A stretch of 64,000 bases of DNA from JAVBLT01 sp031553315 (GTDB taxonomy: Bacteria > Verrucomicrobiota > Kiritimatiellia > RFP12 > DVOR01). Made by a program: the position numbers and the translations under genes. The stretch lies in contig JAVBLT010000007.1 of NCBI GenBank assembly GCA_031553315.1, forward strand, positions 1-64,000, given 5' to 3'. This document shows, piece after piece, positions 18,737 to 27,114 of the stretch. The notes beneath the pieces are model-generated. The model was not told the DNA's origin and did not search any database. It saw only the letters and a list, made by a program, of their open reading frames with translations. Every line of letters starts with the position of its first letter. Position 1 is the first letter of the stretch.

Positions 18737-20488
18737 CTACTGGATGTAGAGGTCTTTGGCGTGGTAGTGGTTGTGAAGGTATTTGTGGGCTTTTTCGCTG
18801 AGGGGGGCGCCGAGGAATTCGGCGTAGAGTTTCTGGACGTGGGCGTTGTGGTGGGAGCAGCGTTTGGCGGAGCGTTCGTCGTCGGTGTAGAGGCCGGCCA
18901 TGCGGGCTTTGCGCACTTCGTCGGTGGCGCCGAGGGGCTGGCCGCCGCCGCCGATGCAGCCGCCGCGGCAGGCCATCACTTCGATGAATTGCCAGCGGGG
19001 GGGCTTGCCGGCTTTGCGGTCGCGGCGGATGGTGTCGAGCACTTGGGCGACGTTGCCCATCTGGTGGGCGACGGCGATGCTGACTTTGGTGCCTTTGACG
19101 TCGATGACGGCTTCTTTGACGCCTTCCATGCCGCGGACGGCGTTGAAGGTGACGTCGGCCAGTTCTTCCTGGGTGATGAGGTGGTAGGCGGTGCGCAGGG
19201 CGGCTTCCATCACGCCGCCGGTGGTGCCGAAGATGGTGCCGGCGCCGGTGTATTCGCCGAGGATGGAATCGGCTTCGCTCTCGGGGAGGCGGGTGAAGTC
19301 GATGCCGGCGATTTTCATCATGCGGGCGAGCTCGCGGGTGGTGAGGACGACGTCGATATCGGGGTGGCCGCTGGAGTGCATGTCGTCGCTGCGGGTGATT
19401 TCATACTTTTTGGCGGTGCAGGGCATGATGGAGACCATGTAGAGGGAGGCGGGGTCGATGCCCATTTTCTCGGAGAAGTAGGTCTTGGCCATCACGCCGA
19501 GCATCTGCTGGGGGGATTTCGCGGAGGAGAAGTTCGGGATGAAGTCGGAGGCGTACTTTTCCATCCAGTCTGTCCAGGAGGGGCAGCAGGAGGTGATGAG
19601 GGGGAGGTTTTCGTTTTTGGTGAAGCGCTGGACGAATTCGGAGCCTTCTTCCATGATGGTGAGGTCGGCGGAGAAGTTGGTGTCGAACACGGCTTTGAAG
19701 CCGATGCGGCGCAGGGCGGTGTAGATCTGGCCGGTGGTGATCTGGCCGGGTTTCATGCCGAAGGCTTCGCCGATGGCGACGCGGACGGCGGGGGCGATCT
19801 GGACGACGGGGTAGAGCTCGGTGTCTTTGATGGCTTCCCAGACGGTGGCGGTTTCGTCTTTCTCGTAGATGGCGCCGACGGGGCAGTGGGCGGAGCATTG
19901 GCCGCATTTGATGCAGGGGGAGTCGGCGAGGCAGACGTCGGCCGCGGGGGCCATGCGGGTGTTTTCGCCGCGGCCGATGAATTCGAGGGCCCAGACGTTT
20001 TGCATGTCTTGGCAGACGAGGGCGCAGCGGCCGCATTTGATGCACTTTTTCTGGTCGAGGACGATGGAGGGGGTGGAGTCGTCGATGGGGGTGTCTTGGA
20101 GGCGGCGCTCGTAGGGGACTTCGCGGATGCCGAAGTCGGCGGCGATGGTCTGGAGCTCGCAGTTGCCGGAGCGGGGGCAGCGGAGGCAGTCGTTGGGGTG
20201 GCTGCTGAGCATGAGCTCGACGACGGTGCGGCGGACTTTGACGATGTCGGGATCGTGTGTGGTGATTTTCATGCCTGGGGCCACTTCGGTGCAGCAGGCG
20301 CGCAGGAGCTTGGGGGATCCTGCGGCGCGGACGACGCAGATGCCGCAGGCGGCCCAGGGTTTCAGGTCGGGGTGGTAGCAGAGGGTGGGGATCTTGACCT
20401 GTACGGATTTGGCGGCATCGAGGATGGAGGTGCCGACGGGCACTTCCACGGGGATGTCGTTGATTTCAAGGGTAATCATGTTTTCCAT
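18737..20488 (-). CDS. hndD: [FeFe]-hydrogenase catalytic subunit, NAD(P)H-linked/bifurcating type (HndD/HydA)
   Basis: This 583-residue subunit reduces protons to H2. The N-terminal [2Fe-2S] ferredoxin domain uses C37, C48, C51 and about C65. A His-x3-Cys-x2-Cys-x5-Cys cluster motif follows (HPNDCLRCPRSGNC). Two [4Fe-4S] motifs come next (CIKCGRCALVC and CIKCGQCSAHCP). All three H-cluster signatures are present: TSCCPSW, MPCTAKKYE and EVMACRGGCIGGGGQP. This module order is that of group A3 enzymes, which confurcate electrons from NADH and reduced ferredoxin. It is the last gene of the operon, 13 bases after hndC, with AGGAG upstream. The maturases HydE, HydF and HydG are not in the window. 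Confidence 0.96.
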   Translation of the reverse strand: MENMITLEINDIPVEVPVGTSILDAAKSVQVKIPTLCYHPDLKPWAACGICVVRAAGSPKLLRACCTEVAPGMKITTHDPDIVKVRRTVVELMLSSHPNDCLRCPRSGNCELQTIAADFGIREVPYERRLQDTPIDDSTPSIVLDQKKCIKCGRCALVCQDMQNVWALEFIGRGENTRMAPAADVCLADSPCIKCGQCSAHCPVGAIYEKDETATVWEAIKDTELYPVVQIAPAVRVAIGEAFGMKPGQITTGQIYTALRRIGFKAVFDTNFSADLTIMEEGSEFVQRFTKNENLPLITSCCPSWTDWMEKYASDFIPNFSSAKSPQQMLGVMAKTYFSEKMGIDPASLYMVSIMPCTAKKYEITRSDDMHSSGHPDIDVVLTTRELARMMKIAGIDFTRLPESEADSILGEYTGAGTIFGTTGGVMEAALRTAYHLITQEELADVTFNAVRGMEGVKEAVIDVKGTKVSIAVAHQMGNVAQVLDTIRRDRKAGKPPRWQFIEVMACRGGCIGGGGQPLGATDEVRKARMAGLYTDDERSAKRCSHHNAHVQKLYAEFLGAPLSEKAHKYLHNHYHAKDLYIQ

Positions 20489-20501
20489 CGTTAATCTCTC
20501 C

Positions 20502-22286
20502 TTAGCCCCGGGTGATGGCTTTGAATTTGCAGGTTTCGAAGCACTGGCCGCATTTGATGCACTTTTCCTGGTGGATGAGGTGTTTCATTTTGCGTTCGCC
20601 GGTGATGGCTTGGGTGGGGCAGACGCGGGCACAGGCGGTGCAGCCGATGCAGGCGTCGGTGATTGTGTATTGCAGGAGGTTTTTGCACTTGCCTGCGGGG
20701 CATTTCTTGTCGACGATGTGGGCTTTGACTTCGTCCATGAAGTAGCGGAGCATGGCTTGGACGGGGTTGGAGGCCGTCTGGCCCAGGCCGCAGAGGGAGG
20801 CGCGCTGCATGGCTTCGCAGATGTTGCGCATTTTGGCGATGTCTTCGAGGGTGCCTTTGCCGTCGGTAATGCGGGTGAGGATGTTGAGGAGGGCGCGGCC
20901 GCCGATGCGGCAGGGGGAGCATTTGCCGCAGGATTCGTCGACGGTGAAGTCGAGGTAGAACTTGGCGACGTCGACAATGCAGTCGGTGTCGTCCATGACG
21001 ATGAGGCCGCCGGAACCCATGATGGAGCCGATGGAGGCGAGGGTTTCGTAGTCGATGGCCATGTCGAGGTGTTCTGCGGGGATCATGCCGCCGGAGGGGC
21101 CGCCGGTCTGGGCGGCTTTGATGGTGCGGCCGTTGCGGATGCCGCCGCCGATGTCGTAGATGATTTCGCGCAGGGTGATGCCCATGGGCACTTCGATGAG
21201 GCCGGAGTTGTTGACTTTGCCTGTGAGGGCGAAGACTTTTGTGCCTTTGGAGGTGGCTGTGCCGATTTTTTTGAACCACTCGGCGCCTTTGAGCAGGATG
21301 ACGGGGACGTTGGCGAGGGTCTCGACGTTGTTGATGACGGTGGGTTTGCCCCAGAGGCCTTTGACGGCGGGGAAGGGCGGGCGGGGGGTGGGCATGCCGC
21401 GTTTGCCTTCGATGGAGGCGAGGAGGGCGGTCTCTTCGCCGCAGACGAAGGCGCCGGCGCCGAAGCGGAGCTCGATGTCGAACGAGAAATCGGATCCGAG
21501 GATGTTGTCGCCGAGCAGGCCGAGATCGCGGGCCTGGCCGATGGCGGTCTCGAGGCGTTTGATGGCGAGGGGGTATTCGGCGCGGATGTAGACGTAGCCT
21601 TTGCTGGCGCCTGTGGCGCGGCCGGCGATGGCCATGGCTTCGAGGATGGAGTGGGGATCGCCTTCGAGGGTGGAGCGATCCATGTAGGCTCCGGGGTCGC
21701 CTTCGTCGGCGTTGCAGACGATGTATTTCTGGTCTGCGGTCACGCCTGCGGAGAACATCCATTTGCGGCCGGTGGGGAAGCCTGCGCCGCCGCGGCCGCG
21801 GAGGCCGGAATCGAGGATTTCTTTGATGACGCCTTCGGGGGTGAGCTCGAAGAGGGCCTTTTCGAGGGCTTTGTAGCCGTCGCGGGCGATGTAGTCTTCG
21901 ATTTTTTCGGGGTCGATCACGCCGCAGTTGCGCAGCACGATGCGGAACTGTTTCTGGTAGAAATCGATCTCCTGCTTGCCCACGTTGACTTGGCTCTGGC
22001 GCTGATCGTAGAGGAGGCGGGAAACGACGCGGCCTTTGACGATGTGTTCTTTGATGATTGTGTCGGCGTCTTCCGGCTGCACGCACACATAGAAGGTATC
22101 TTGGGGAAGGATCTTGACGATCGGTCCCTTTTCGCAGAAGCCGAGGCAGCCTGTGCGCACGATCTGCACGTTGTTTTCCTCGCCGGCTTCGGCGAGGGCG
22201 CGCACGAGTTCTTTATGCAGGGCGATGCCGCCGCTGGAGTCGCAGGCGGTGCCGCCGCAGACAAGAATGTATTGCTTAAAGCCCAT
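20502..22286 (-). CDS. hndC: Hydrogenase NuoF-like flavin subunit (HndC/HydB)
   Basis: The 594-residue subunit should bind NAD(P)H, FMN and several clusters, and pass electrons between pyridine nucleotide, ferredoxin and HndD. An N-terminal thioredoxin-like [2Fe-2S] domain has CGGTAC and TGCLGFC. The NuoF core has GRGGAGFPTGRKW and NADEGDPGAYMDR. ESCGKCSPCRIG binds a [4Fe-4S] cluster. The C-terminus carries two more ferredoxin motifs (CIGCTACARVCP and CIKCGQCFETC). I chose ATG at 22286, with GAGG eight bases upstream, over a GTG three codons earlier that sits too close to that site. It lies between hndB and hndD with gaps of about 15 bases. Confidence 0.95.
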   Translation of the reverse strand: MGFKQYILVCGGTACDSSGGIALHKELVRALAEAGEENNVQIVRTGCLGFCEKGPIVKILPQDTFYVCVQPEDADTIIKEHIVKGRVVSRLLYDQRQSQVNVGKQEIDFYQKQFRIVLRNCGVIDPEKIEDYIARDGYKALEKALFELTPEGVIKEILDSGLRGRGGAGFPTGRKWMFSAGVTADQKYIVCNADEGDPGAYMDRSTLEGDPHSILEAMAIAGRATGASKGYVYIRAEYPLAIKRLETAIGQARDLGLLGDNILGSDFSFDIELRFGAGAFVCGEETALLASIEGKRGMPTPRPPFPAVKGLWGKPTVINNVETLANVPVILLKGAEWFKKIGTATSKGTKVFALTGKVNNSGLIEVPMGITLREIIYDIGGGIRNGRTIKAAQTGGPSGGMIPAEHLDMAIDYETLASIGSIMGSGGLIVMDDTDCIVDVAKFYLDFTVDESCGKCSPCRIGGRALLNILTRITDGKGTLEDIAKMRNICEAMQRASLCGLGQTASNPVQAMLRYFMDEVKAHIVDKKCPAGKCKNLLQYTITDACIGCTACARVCPTQAITGERKMKHLIHQEKCIKCGQCFETCKFKAITRG

Positions 22287-22301
22287 CTTTTCCACCTCTC
22301 C

Positions 22302-22691
22302 TTATTTCATGATGTCAATCGCGGGGCGATCGCAGATTTTTTCGTCGATGAGTTTTTTGCCGACGATGTGGTCGGCGATGATGCGGCGCGCGGTGGCGGT
22401 ATCGACGTTGCCGTAGATGACGGCGGGCATGCCGGGGACGATGACTTCGACGGTGGGCTCGGAGTGGCACACGCCCATGCAGCCGGTCTGGCGGATGATG
22501 ACGTTGGTGATGCCTTTGGCGGCGAGCTCGTCGACAATCGCGTTGAAGGTGTCTTTCGCGCCGGCGGCGATGCCGCAGGTGCCCATGCCGACGACGATTT
22601 GCATGTCTTTGTCTGACGAATCGCGCATCGACATTGCCTGTTTGTTTTCATCGCGCAGCTTGCGGAGCGCGTCCAGTGTCAATTTAGCCAT
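22302..22691 (-). CDS. hndB: Thioredoxin-like [2Fe-2S] hydrogenase subunit (HndB-like)
   Basis: This 129-residue protein resembles HndB of NADP-reducing hydrogenases and the thioredoxin-like ferredoxin domain of NuoF-type subunits. VGMGTCGIAAGAKDT supplies one cysteine, and TGCMGVCHSEP supplies two more. That three-Cys pattern is usual for HndB, while full ferredoxins of this fold have four, so cluster binding is uncertain. An N-terminal helix of about 25 residues precedes the domain. AAGGAG lies nine bases before the ATG. It probably assembles with the NuoF-like subunit encoded next. Confidence 0.9.
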   Translation of the reverse strand: MAKLTLDALRKLRDENKQAMSMRDSSDKDMQIVVGMGTCGIAAGAKDTFNAIVDELAAKGITNVIIRQTGCMGVCHSEPTVEVIVPGMPAVIYGNVDTATARRIIADHIVGKKLIDEKICDRPAIDIMK

Positions 22692-22717
22692 GATAAACTT
22701 CTCCTTTTCTCAATTGT

Positions 22718-23257
22718 TTAGCGTATCTCTGCTTCCTGGCTGCGAAGGAACTCCTTCGTGAGGGCCAAGGCGCCGGCGTCGTCGAGCGAGCCGAGGGTTT
22801 CGATGATTTCGTTGCGCGAAATCCCGTAGGCTCCCCGGGCGGTCTGCCGCTGCAGAACCAGGTCGAACGTGCCGGGGAAGCTCATGAGCCCGACCACGGT
22901 GGCGGGAATGTCGCCCATGGGCGGCGTGTCGAGGTGCCGGGCGCTGAAGGCAAACGCCACGCGTGTGCCTTTGCCGGGTTCGCTCGCCACGGTCATCGAC
23001 CCTTCGAGGGCGTCGGCGGCCTGCCGCAGGAGCGGCAAACCGAGGCCTACGCGCCGGTGGTCGTGTTTACCCGCTTCGGAATAGAAGGGGTTCAGTGCCT
23101 TTTTGAGGGTTTCGGGGCTCATTCCCTTGCCGTTGTCGTCGATGGCGACCTGGATGGAGTCGGCATCCGTCGCGATTTCAAGCGTGACCCGCGTGGCGCC
23201 CGCCTCGATGGCGTTTTGCACGAGATCCGTGATGTAGTCGCAGACATACGCGTGCAA
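22718..23257 (-). CDS. HATPase-domain protein of the hydrogenase operon
   Basis: The 179-residue protein is an isolated GHKL ATP-binding domain with N box LVQNAIEAGA, G1 box DNGKGM and G2 box GLGLPLL. A roughly 60-residue tail of unknown function follows. It has no sensor region, no phospho-accepting histidine domain and no membrane helix. Similar small proteins occur in many HydABC/Hnd operons next to the NuoE-like gene, and their role is not established. The start is TTG at 23257, chosen because GAAGG lies seven bases upstream and only two bases separate it from the previous stop. A regulatory or assembly role is more likely than a full histidine kinase. Confidence 0.88.
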   Translation of the reverse strand: MHAYVCDYITDLVQNAIEAGATRVTLEIATDADSIQVAIDDNGKGMSPETLKKALNPFYSEAGKHDHRRVGLGLPLLRQAADALEGSMTVASEPGKGTRVAFAFSARHLDTPPMGDIPATVVGLMSFPGTFDLVLQRQTARGAYGISRNEIIETLGSLDDAGALALTKEFLRSQEAEIR

Positions 23258-23259
23258 AA

Positions 23260-23766
23260 TCAGACCTTCTTCGCGCGGAATTTGTCGAGCATGGCGGTGA
23301 CGCCGGAGCTCTCGATCTTACCGAACACTTCGCCGTTGACCACCACCACGGGGGCCAGGCCGCAGCAACCGAGGCAGCGCACGGCTTCCACGGAAAACTC
23401 GCCGTCGGGGGTGATGGTGTTGAGGCCCACGCCGAGCTGCTTTTCAAGCTCCAGGATGAGGTCGTCGGCGCCGCGCAGATAGCAGGCGGTTCCGAGGCAA
23501 ACCTGGATGAGGTTGCGGCCGGGTTTCTTCAGTTTGAAGAAGTTGTAGAATGTGATCACGCCGTAAATGCGGGCAAGGGGCATCTCGAGCAGATCGGCGA
23601 TCTCAAAGGCCACTTCGCGGGGCATGTAGCCGAAGTGGTGCTGCACGCGGTGCAGAACCATGATCAGGTTGCCGGGCTTGTCTTTCCACTCTGCGATGAA
23701 CGCCTTCAATTCGGGCGTCAGCGTCTGCGTGGGCTGACTCTTCTTGTCATCAACACATGTGCTCAC
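23260..23766 (-). CDS. hndA: Hydrogenase NuoE-like [2Fe-2S] subunit (HndA/HydC)
   Basis: The 168-residue subunit has the helical N-terminal domain and thioredoxin-like [2Fe-2S] domain of NuoE. Cluster ligands appear in CLGTACYLRGA and CLGCCGLAP. It transfers electrons within the NAD(P)H-dependent hydrogenase complex. Translation starts at GTG (23766) behind a strong GGAGG nine bases upstream; this is the first gene of the operon. The order NuoE-like, HATPase, HndB, NuoF-like, hydrogenase is typical of fermentative anaerobes. Confidence 0.94.
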   Translation of the reverse strand: MSTCVDDKKSQPTQTLTPELKAFIAEWKDKPGNLIMVLHRVQHHFGYMPREVAFEIADLLEMPLARIYGVITFYNFFKLKKPGRNLIQVCLGTACYLRGADDLILELEKQLGVGLNTITPDGEFSVEAVRCLGCCGLAPVVVVNGEVFGKIESSGVTAMLDKFRAKKV

Positions 23767-24002
23767 TCTGTTGCACCTCCGTTTAGGAAATTTAAGCCAT
23801 TGAGCGTTTTGTCGAAAAATTCAACTCCAACGTCTTTGCAAGTTTCTCATAAAGGGATGACGGTCGACAAGAAAAAATATTTCCATATCGATTTGTTTTT
23901 ATCGAACCGCCTGAAAAGGAATAAGTTAACGTAAAAACAGATTGATTTGTTTTTTAATCAGCCGCCTGGCTTCCTTGTGAACGGCGGCTTTTTCGACGGT
24001 TT
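23767..24002. other. Leader and upstream region of the hydrogenase operon
   Basis: About 235 bases without a gene separate hndA from the rpsU terminator. They are AT-richer than the surroundings and should contain the hydrogenase promoter, but I could not pick a convincing -35/-10 pair. A GC hairpin (AGCCGCC...GGCGGCT, about 23954-23984) followed by T bases on the plus strand has no gene to terminate. No RNA gene was recognised. Confidence 0.4.
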
Positions 24003-24044
24003 TGAAAAACAAACAGGCGGCGCTCCTTTTCGGAACGCCGCCTG
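24003..24044 (-). terminator. Rho-independent terminator after rpsU
   Basis: CAGGCGGCG and CGCCGCCTG form a long GC-rich stem (24014-24044) 23 bases after the rpsU stop. On the minus strand TTTGTTTTTC follows. Confidence 0.85.
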
Positions 24045-24067
24045 CTTTGCCTGCATGCATTGAATGC

Positions 24068-24256
24068 TTAGATGGAGCTGCGCGACATGCTGCGCACACG
24101 GGCACGGGCAGATTTGCGGCGAGCCTTTTCGCACGGTTTTTCATAATACCGGTTATTGCGAAGCTGTTTCATCATGCCTTCTTTGTCCATGATTTTCTTG
24201 AGGCGCTTCAGGGCGCGCTCCACGGATTCGCCTTTTTTCAAACGGATCTGAATCAT
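24068..24256 (-). CDS. rpsU: Small ribosomal subunit protein bS21
   Basis: This 62-residue basic protein has the bS21 pattern: a starting IQIRLKKGESVERALKRLK, a central helix, and an Arg/Ser/Lys-rich C-terminus (RRKSARARVRSMSRSS). bS21 joins the 30S platform near the anti-Shine-Dalgarno region. GGAGGAGGTGAG lies directly upstream of the ATG. It is monocistronic, with its own promoter and terminator. Confidence 0.95.
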   Translation of the reverse strand: MIQIRLKKGESVERALKRLKKIMDKEGMMKQLRNNRYYEKPCEKARRKSARARVRSMSRSSI

Positions 24257-24324
24257 TCTCTGCTCACCTCCTCCCGTGGCCTTGCCTGGAAACGCCAGGC
24301 TCTCCGGCCTTCAAATGGGCGAAC

Positions 24325-24353
24325 ACTTTATCAGAACCCGGCGGGTTCCGCAA
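24325..24353 (-). promoter_or_regulatory. rpsU promoter with a perfect inverted repeat in the spacer
   Basis: TTGCGG (24353-24348) and TAAAGT (24330-24325) are 17 bases apart, about 70 bases before the rpsU start. The spacer and the last base of the -35 box form GAACCCGCCGGGTTC (24334-24348), a perfect palindrome around one base. It could be a repressor operator or merely a GC-rich coincidence. Confidence 0.45.
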
Positions 24354-24433
24354 GCGTTTTGTTTTTTCGCGCAGTCAAAAGTCGCGCTTCTCGCCTCGCG
24401 CGGAACGGCACTGAGCGGCTGCGCGTGAAAAAT

Positions 24434-24472
24434 AAAAAAACAACCGCTTCCCGAAGAGGCGGTTGTTTTTTG
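24434..24472 (-). terminator. Rho-independent terminator after tsf
   Basis: ACAACCGC and GCGGTTGT form the stem, with TTTTTTT on the minus strand side and a matching T run on the other side. It lies 18 bases after the tsf stop. Confidence 0.9.
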
Positions 24473-24489
24473 CGAATGCCTTAAGGCGG

Positions 24490-25320
24490 TTATTCGGCGC
24501 CGAGCTGGTAGCGGGCGTAGCGGCGGATCTCGATGGTGTCGCCGGTGGCCTTTTCGGCTGCTTTGATGAGGTCGGTGATCGACATTTTGGGCTCTTTCAC
24601 GAAGGCCTGGTCGATGAGGCAGATTTCGGCGAAGAATTTGTTGATCTTGCCGGCGAGGATGCCTTCGATGATCTTTTCGGGCTTGCCCTGAACCTGGGAG
24701 CGGTAGATTTCTTTCTCGGCTTCGATCAGGGAGGCGGGAACTTCGCTCGATTTGAGGTAGCGGGGCGCGGCGGCGGCGGCCTGGAGGGCGATGTCGTGAA
24801 CGAGGGTCACGAAGGCTTCGTTCTGAAGGGTTTCGGCTTTGGTGCAGCCGACTTCGACGAGGACGCCGATTTTGCCGCCCATGTGGATGTAGGATTCGAT
24901 TTTGCCGGTGCCCTGGGGGGCGAAGCGGACTACGCGGCGGATTTTGACGTTTTCGCCGGTGGCGGAAACGAGGGCCACGAGGTCTTCGTTTTTGGTCTGG
25001 GCGACGTTTTCATCGCCTTTGGCCACTTCGGCGGCGAGCATGTTGACGAAGGCGATGAAGCGGTCGGTCTTGGCCACGAAATCGGTTTCGCAGTTGAGCT
25101 CGGCCATGCCGTAGGCGCCGTTGGATTCGGCGGCGGCGATCAGGCCCTGCTTGGATTCCTTGTCGGCGCGCTTGAGCTGGATGGCGAGGCCCTTTTCGCG
25201 AAGCACTTTGATGGCGGCGTCCATGTCGCCGTTGCAATCGGTGAGGGCGCGTTTGCAATCCATCATGCCGGCGTTGGTGCGGGTGCGGAGGTCGTTGATC
25301 ATTTCGACGGTGATTGCCAT
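24490..25320 (-). CDS. tsf: Translation elongation factor Ts
   Basis: The 276-residue nucleotide-exchange factor of EF-Tu starts MAITVEMINDLRTRTNAGMM and keeps the core CETDFVA motif (residues about 76-82). N-terminal UBA-like and dimerisation domains are recognisable. AAAGGA precedes the ATG. It lies 72 bases after rpsB in the usual rpsB-tsf order and ends before a strong terminator. Confidence 0.97.
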   Translation of the reverse strand: MAITVEMINDLRTRTNAGMMDCKRALTDCNGDMDAAIKVLREKGLAIQLKRADKESKQGLIAAAESNGAYGMAELNCETDFVAKTDRFIAFVNMLAAEVAKGDENVAQTKNEDLVALVSATGENVKIRRVVRFAPQGTGKIESYIHMGGKIGVLVEVGCTKAETLQNEAFVTLVHDIALQAAAAAPRYLKSSEVPASLIEAEKEIYRSQVQGKPEKIIEGILAGKINKFFAEICLIDQAFVKEPKMSITDLIKAAEKATGDTIEIRRYARYQLGAE

Positions 25321-25392
25321 GATAAAATCCTTTTTTCCGGGGGTTGAAATGGGGAAGCGGATGGCGGGGGGCGCATCCGCTTTGTTCCGGCT

Positions 25393-26376
25393 TTATTCCG
25401 CGGGGGCGGCTTCGGGCTCGGCGGCGGGGGCTTCGACTGCGGGCGCTTCGGGTGCGGCGGTCTCGGCCTGCTCGGCTTCGGCTTCGGCTTTGGCGGCGGC
25501 GATGGCTTCCTGGGCGGCTTTGGCGGCGTTGCGGCGGTTGCCGGCGGGGGCGGCGGCGCCTGCGGCGGGCGGGCGCTTATCGCCGGTGGCGGCGTCGCGG
25601 CGGGCGCGGCGTTCGTCGCGTTCGCGGGCGTCCTGCTCGGAGCGCTCGGCGTCGCGGCGGGCGCGCTCTTCGGAGGCGGCCTTGGCGCACTGGGAGTCGG
25701 CATCTTTGAGCACGGCGCTGAAGGCGTCCATGATGAGCTTCACGCCGCGGACGGCGTCGTCGTTGCCGGGGATGACGTAGTCGACGGGGTCGGGATCGGC
25801 GTTGGTGTCGACGATGGCGACGATGGGAATGCCGAGGCGGACGGCTTCTTTGACGGCGTTGGCTTCGCGGCAGACGTCGACAATGACCATCGCGCCGGGC
25901 ATACCGTCGAGATCCGCGATGCCGGTGAGGTTTTTCTGGAGCTTGTCGAGCTCGCGGCGGAGGGCGGAGGCTTCCTGCTTGTGCACGGAGAGCACGCCGT
26001 TGTTGTTGCGGGCCATCGTTTCGATCTGGCGCATGCGCTTGATGCTGCGGCGGATGGTCTGATTGTTGGTGAGGGTGCCGCCGAGCCAGCGTTCGGTCAT
26101 GTAATACTGATTGCAGCCTTCGGCGGCTTCTTTGACGGCTTCCTGAGCCTGCTTCTTGGTGGCCACGAAGAGCACTTTTTTGCCGCTGAGGACGGTCTTG
26201 CGGAGGAATTCGGCGGCTTCATCGATGAGGGAAACCGTCTGGGTGAGGTCAATGATGTGGACGCCGTTGCGCTTGTCGAAGATGTAGCTCTTCATTTTGG
26301 GGTTCCAGCGCTTGGTTTGGTGACCGAAATGGAGACCGGCATCCAGCAGATCTTTGAGCTCGATAAGGTGCGACAT
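25393..26376 (-). CDS. rpsB: Small ribosomal subunit protein uS2 with long C-terminal extension
   Basis: Residues 1-235 are a standard uS2 (LKDLLDAGLHFGHQTKRWNP, and NTNADPDPVDYVIPGNDDA further on). About 90 extra residues follow: first a charged Arg/Asp/Glu segment (about 236-270), then an Ala/Glu/Pro-rich acidic tail to residue 327. uS2 is usually near 240 residues. The tail looks disordered and is encoded by low-complexity GC-rich DNA. A GGCTC-AAACGA-GAGCC hairpin in the roughly 100-base leader could take part in S2 autoregulation, which I infer only from analogy. Confidence 0.95.
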   Translation of the reverse strand: MSHLIELKDLLDAGLHFGHQTKRWNPKMKSYIFDKRNGVHIIDLTQTVSLIDEAAEFLRKTVLSGKKVLFVATKKQAQEAVKEAAEGCNQYYMTERWLGGTLTNNQTIRRSIKRMRQIETMARNNNGVLSVHKQEASALRRELDKLQKNLTGIADLDGMPGAMVIVDVCREANAVKEAVRLGIPIVAIVDTNADPDPVDYVIPGNDDAVRGVKLIMDAFSAVLKDADSQCAKAASEERARRDAERSEQDARERDERRARRDAATGDKRPPAAGAAAPAGNRRNAAKAAQEAIAAAKAEAEAEQAETAAPEAPAVEAPAAEPEAAPAE

Positions 26377-26480
26377 AATCTGAACCTGTTCTTTCTGTTG
26401 AGGTTAATCCGCTCGGGCTCTCGTTTGAGCCTTCGCTTCCATGCACGCGCATCACTCGATCCGGCGCATGTGAGGGGCAA

Positions 26481-26509
26481 ACAATACCAAAATGTGCCGC
26501 GCAATGCAA
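26481..26509 (-). promoter_or_regulatory. Putative rpsB-tsf promoter
   Basis: TTGCAT (26509-26504) and TATTGT (26486-26481) are separated by 17 bases. They would give a leader of about 100 bases before rpsB, long enough for the leader-binding control known for rpsB operons. Confidence 0.4.
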
Positions 26510-26568
26510 GCGCAATGATTTTCCGCTTGCGTTTACGGGAAAGGGTGTGTAAATTCCGCGTCTTATTT

Positions 26569-27114
26569 ATGGCGCTTTACCTGAAACTTTTTTTGGTTTT
26601 TTTCAAAATCGGGCTCTTCACGATCGGGGGGGGCTATGCCATGCTGCCGCTGATTCAGGATGAGGTGATTGCCAACGGGTGGATGTCGCTGGATGAATTC
26701 ACCGAGTTTGTGGGCATTGCGGAGAGCACGCCCGGCCCCTTCGCCGTGAACACCGCGACCTTCTGCGGCATGCACGCGGCAGGTGTGGCCGGCGCGGCCG
26801 TGGCGACGATCGGGGTGACGCTTCCCTCGCTGCTGTGCATTTTGCTGATCGCCCGCTTTTTCACGCGTTTTTCGCAGGCGCCTCAGGTTCAGGCGGCGAT
26901 GCGCGGCGTGAAGCCGGTGGTGGTGGCGCTGATTGCGGTGGCGGTTTTGCGGCTCTTTTTCCATTCGGTTCAGGGGCGCCACTTCACGGAGGCTTTTCTG
27001 ACGGCGGGTCTTTTCGCTTTCGCGCAGGCGCGCAAAACGCACCCGATCGCGCTGATTGCCATTGCCGGTGTTTGCGGGATCCTGCTCTACGGCGTGGCGG
27101 GGTTTACGCCGTGA
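26569..27114 (+). CDS. Chromate transporter family protein, single-domain (half-size)
   Basis: The 181-residue membrane protein has the CHR domain marks FKIGLFTIGGGYAMLPLIQ at its N-terminus and GIAESTPGPFAVNTATF in the middle, with about five or six hydrophobic segments. Long ChrA proteins have two such domains, and short ones usually come as adjacent pairs. Here there is only one. ATG at 26569 gives the family N-terminus but has a weak ribosome site; GTG about eight codons upstream is an alternative. Its TGA overlaps the GTG of comF. Whether it moves chromate, sulfate or something else is unknown. Confidence 0.87.
   Translation: MALYLKLFLVFFKIGLFTIGGGYAMLPLIQDEVIANGWMSLDEFTEFVGIAESTPGPFAVNTATFCGMHAAGVAGAAVATIGVTLPSLLCILLIARFFTRFSQAPQVQAAMRGVKPVVVALIAVAVLRLFFHSVQGRHFTEAFLTAGLFAFAQARKTHPIALIAIAGVCGILLYGVAGFTP

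Noticed and set aside
23926..24144. 72-codon minus-strand frame overlapping rpsU and its terminator
   Set aside because: It overlaps the rpsU gene in another frame and runs through the terminator hairpin.
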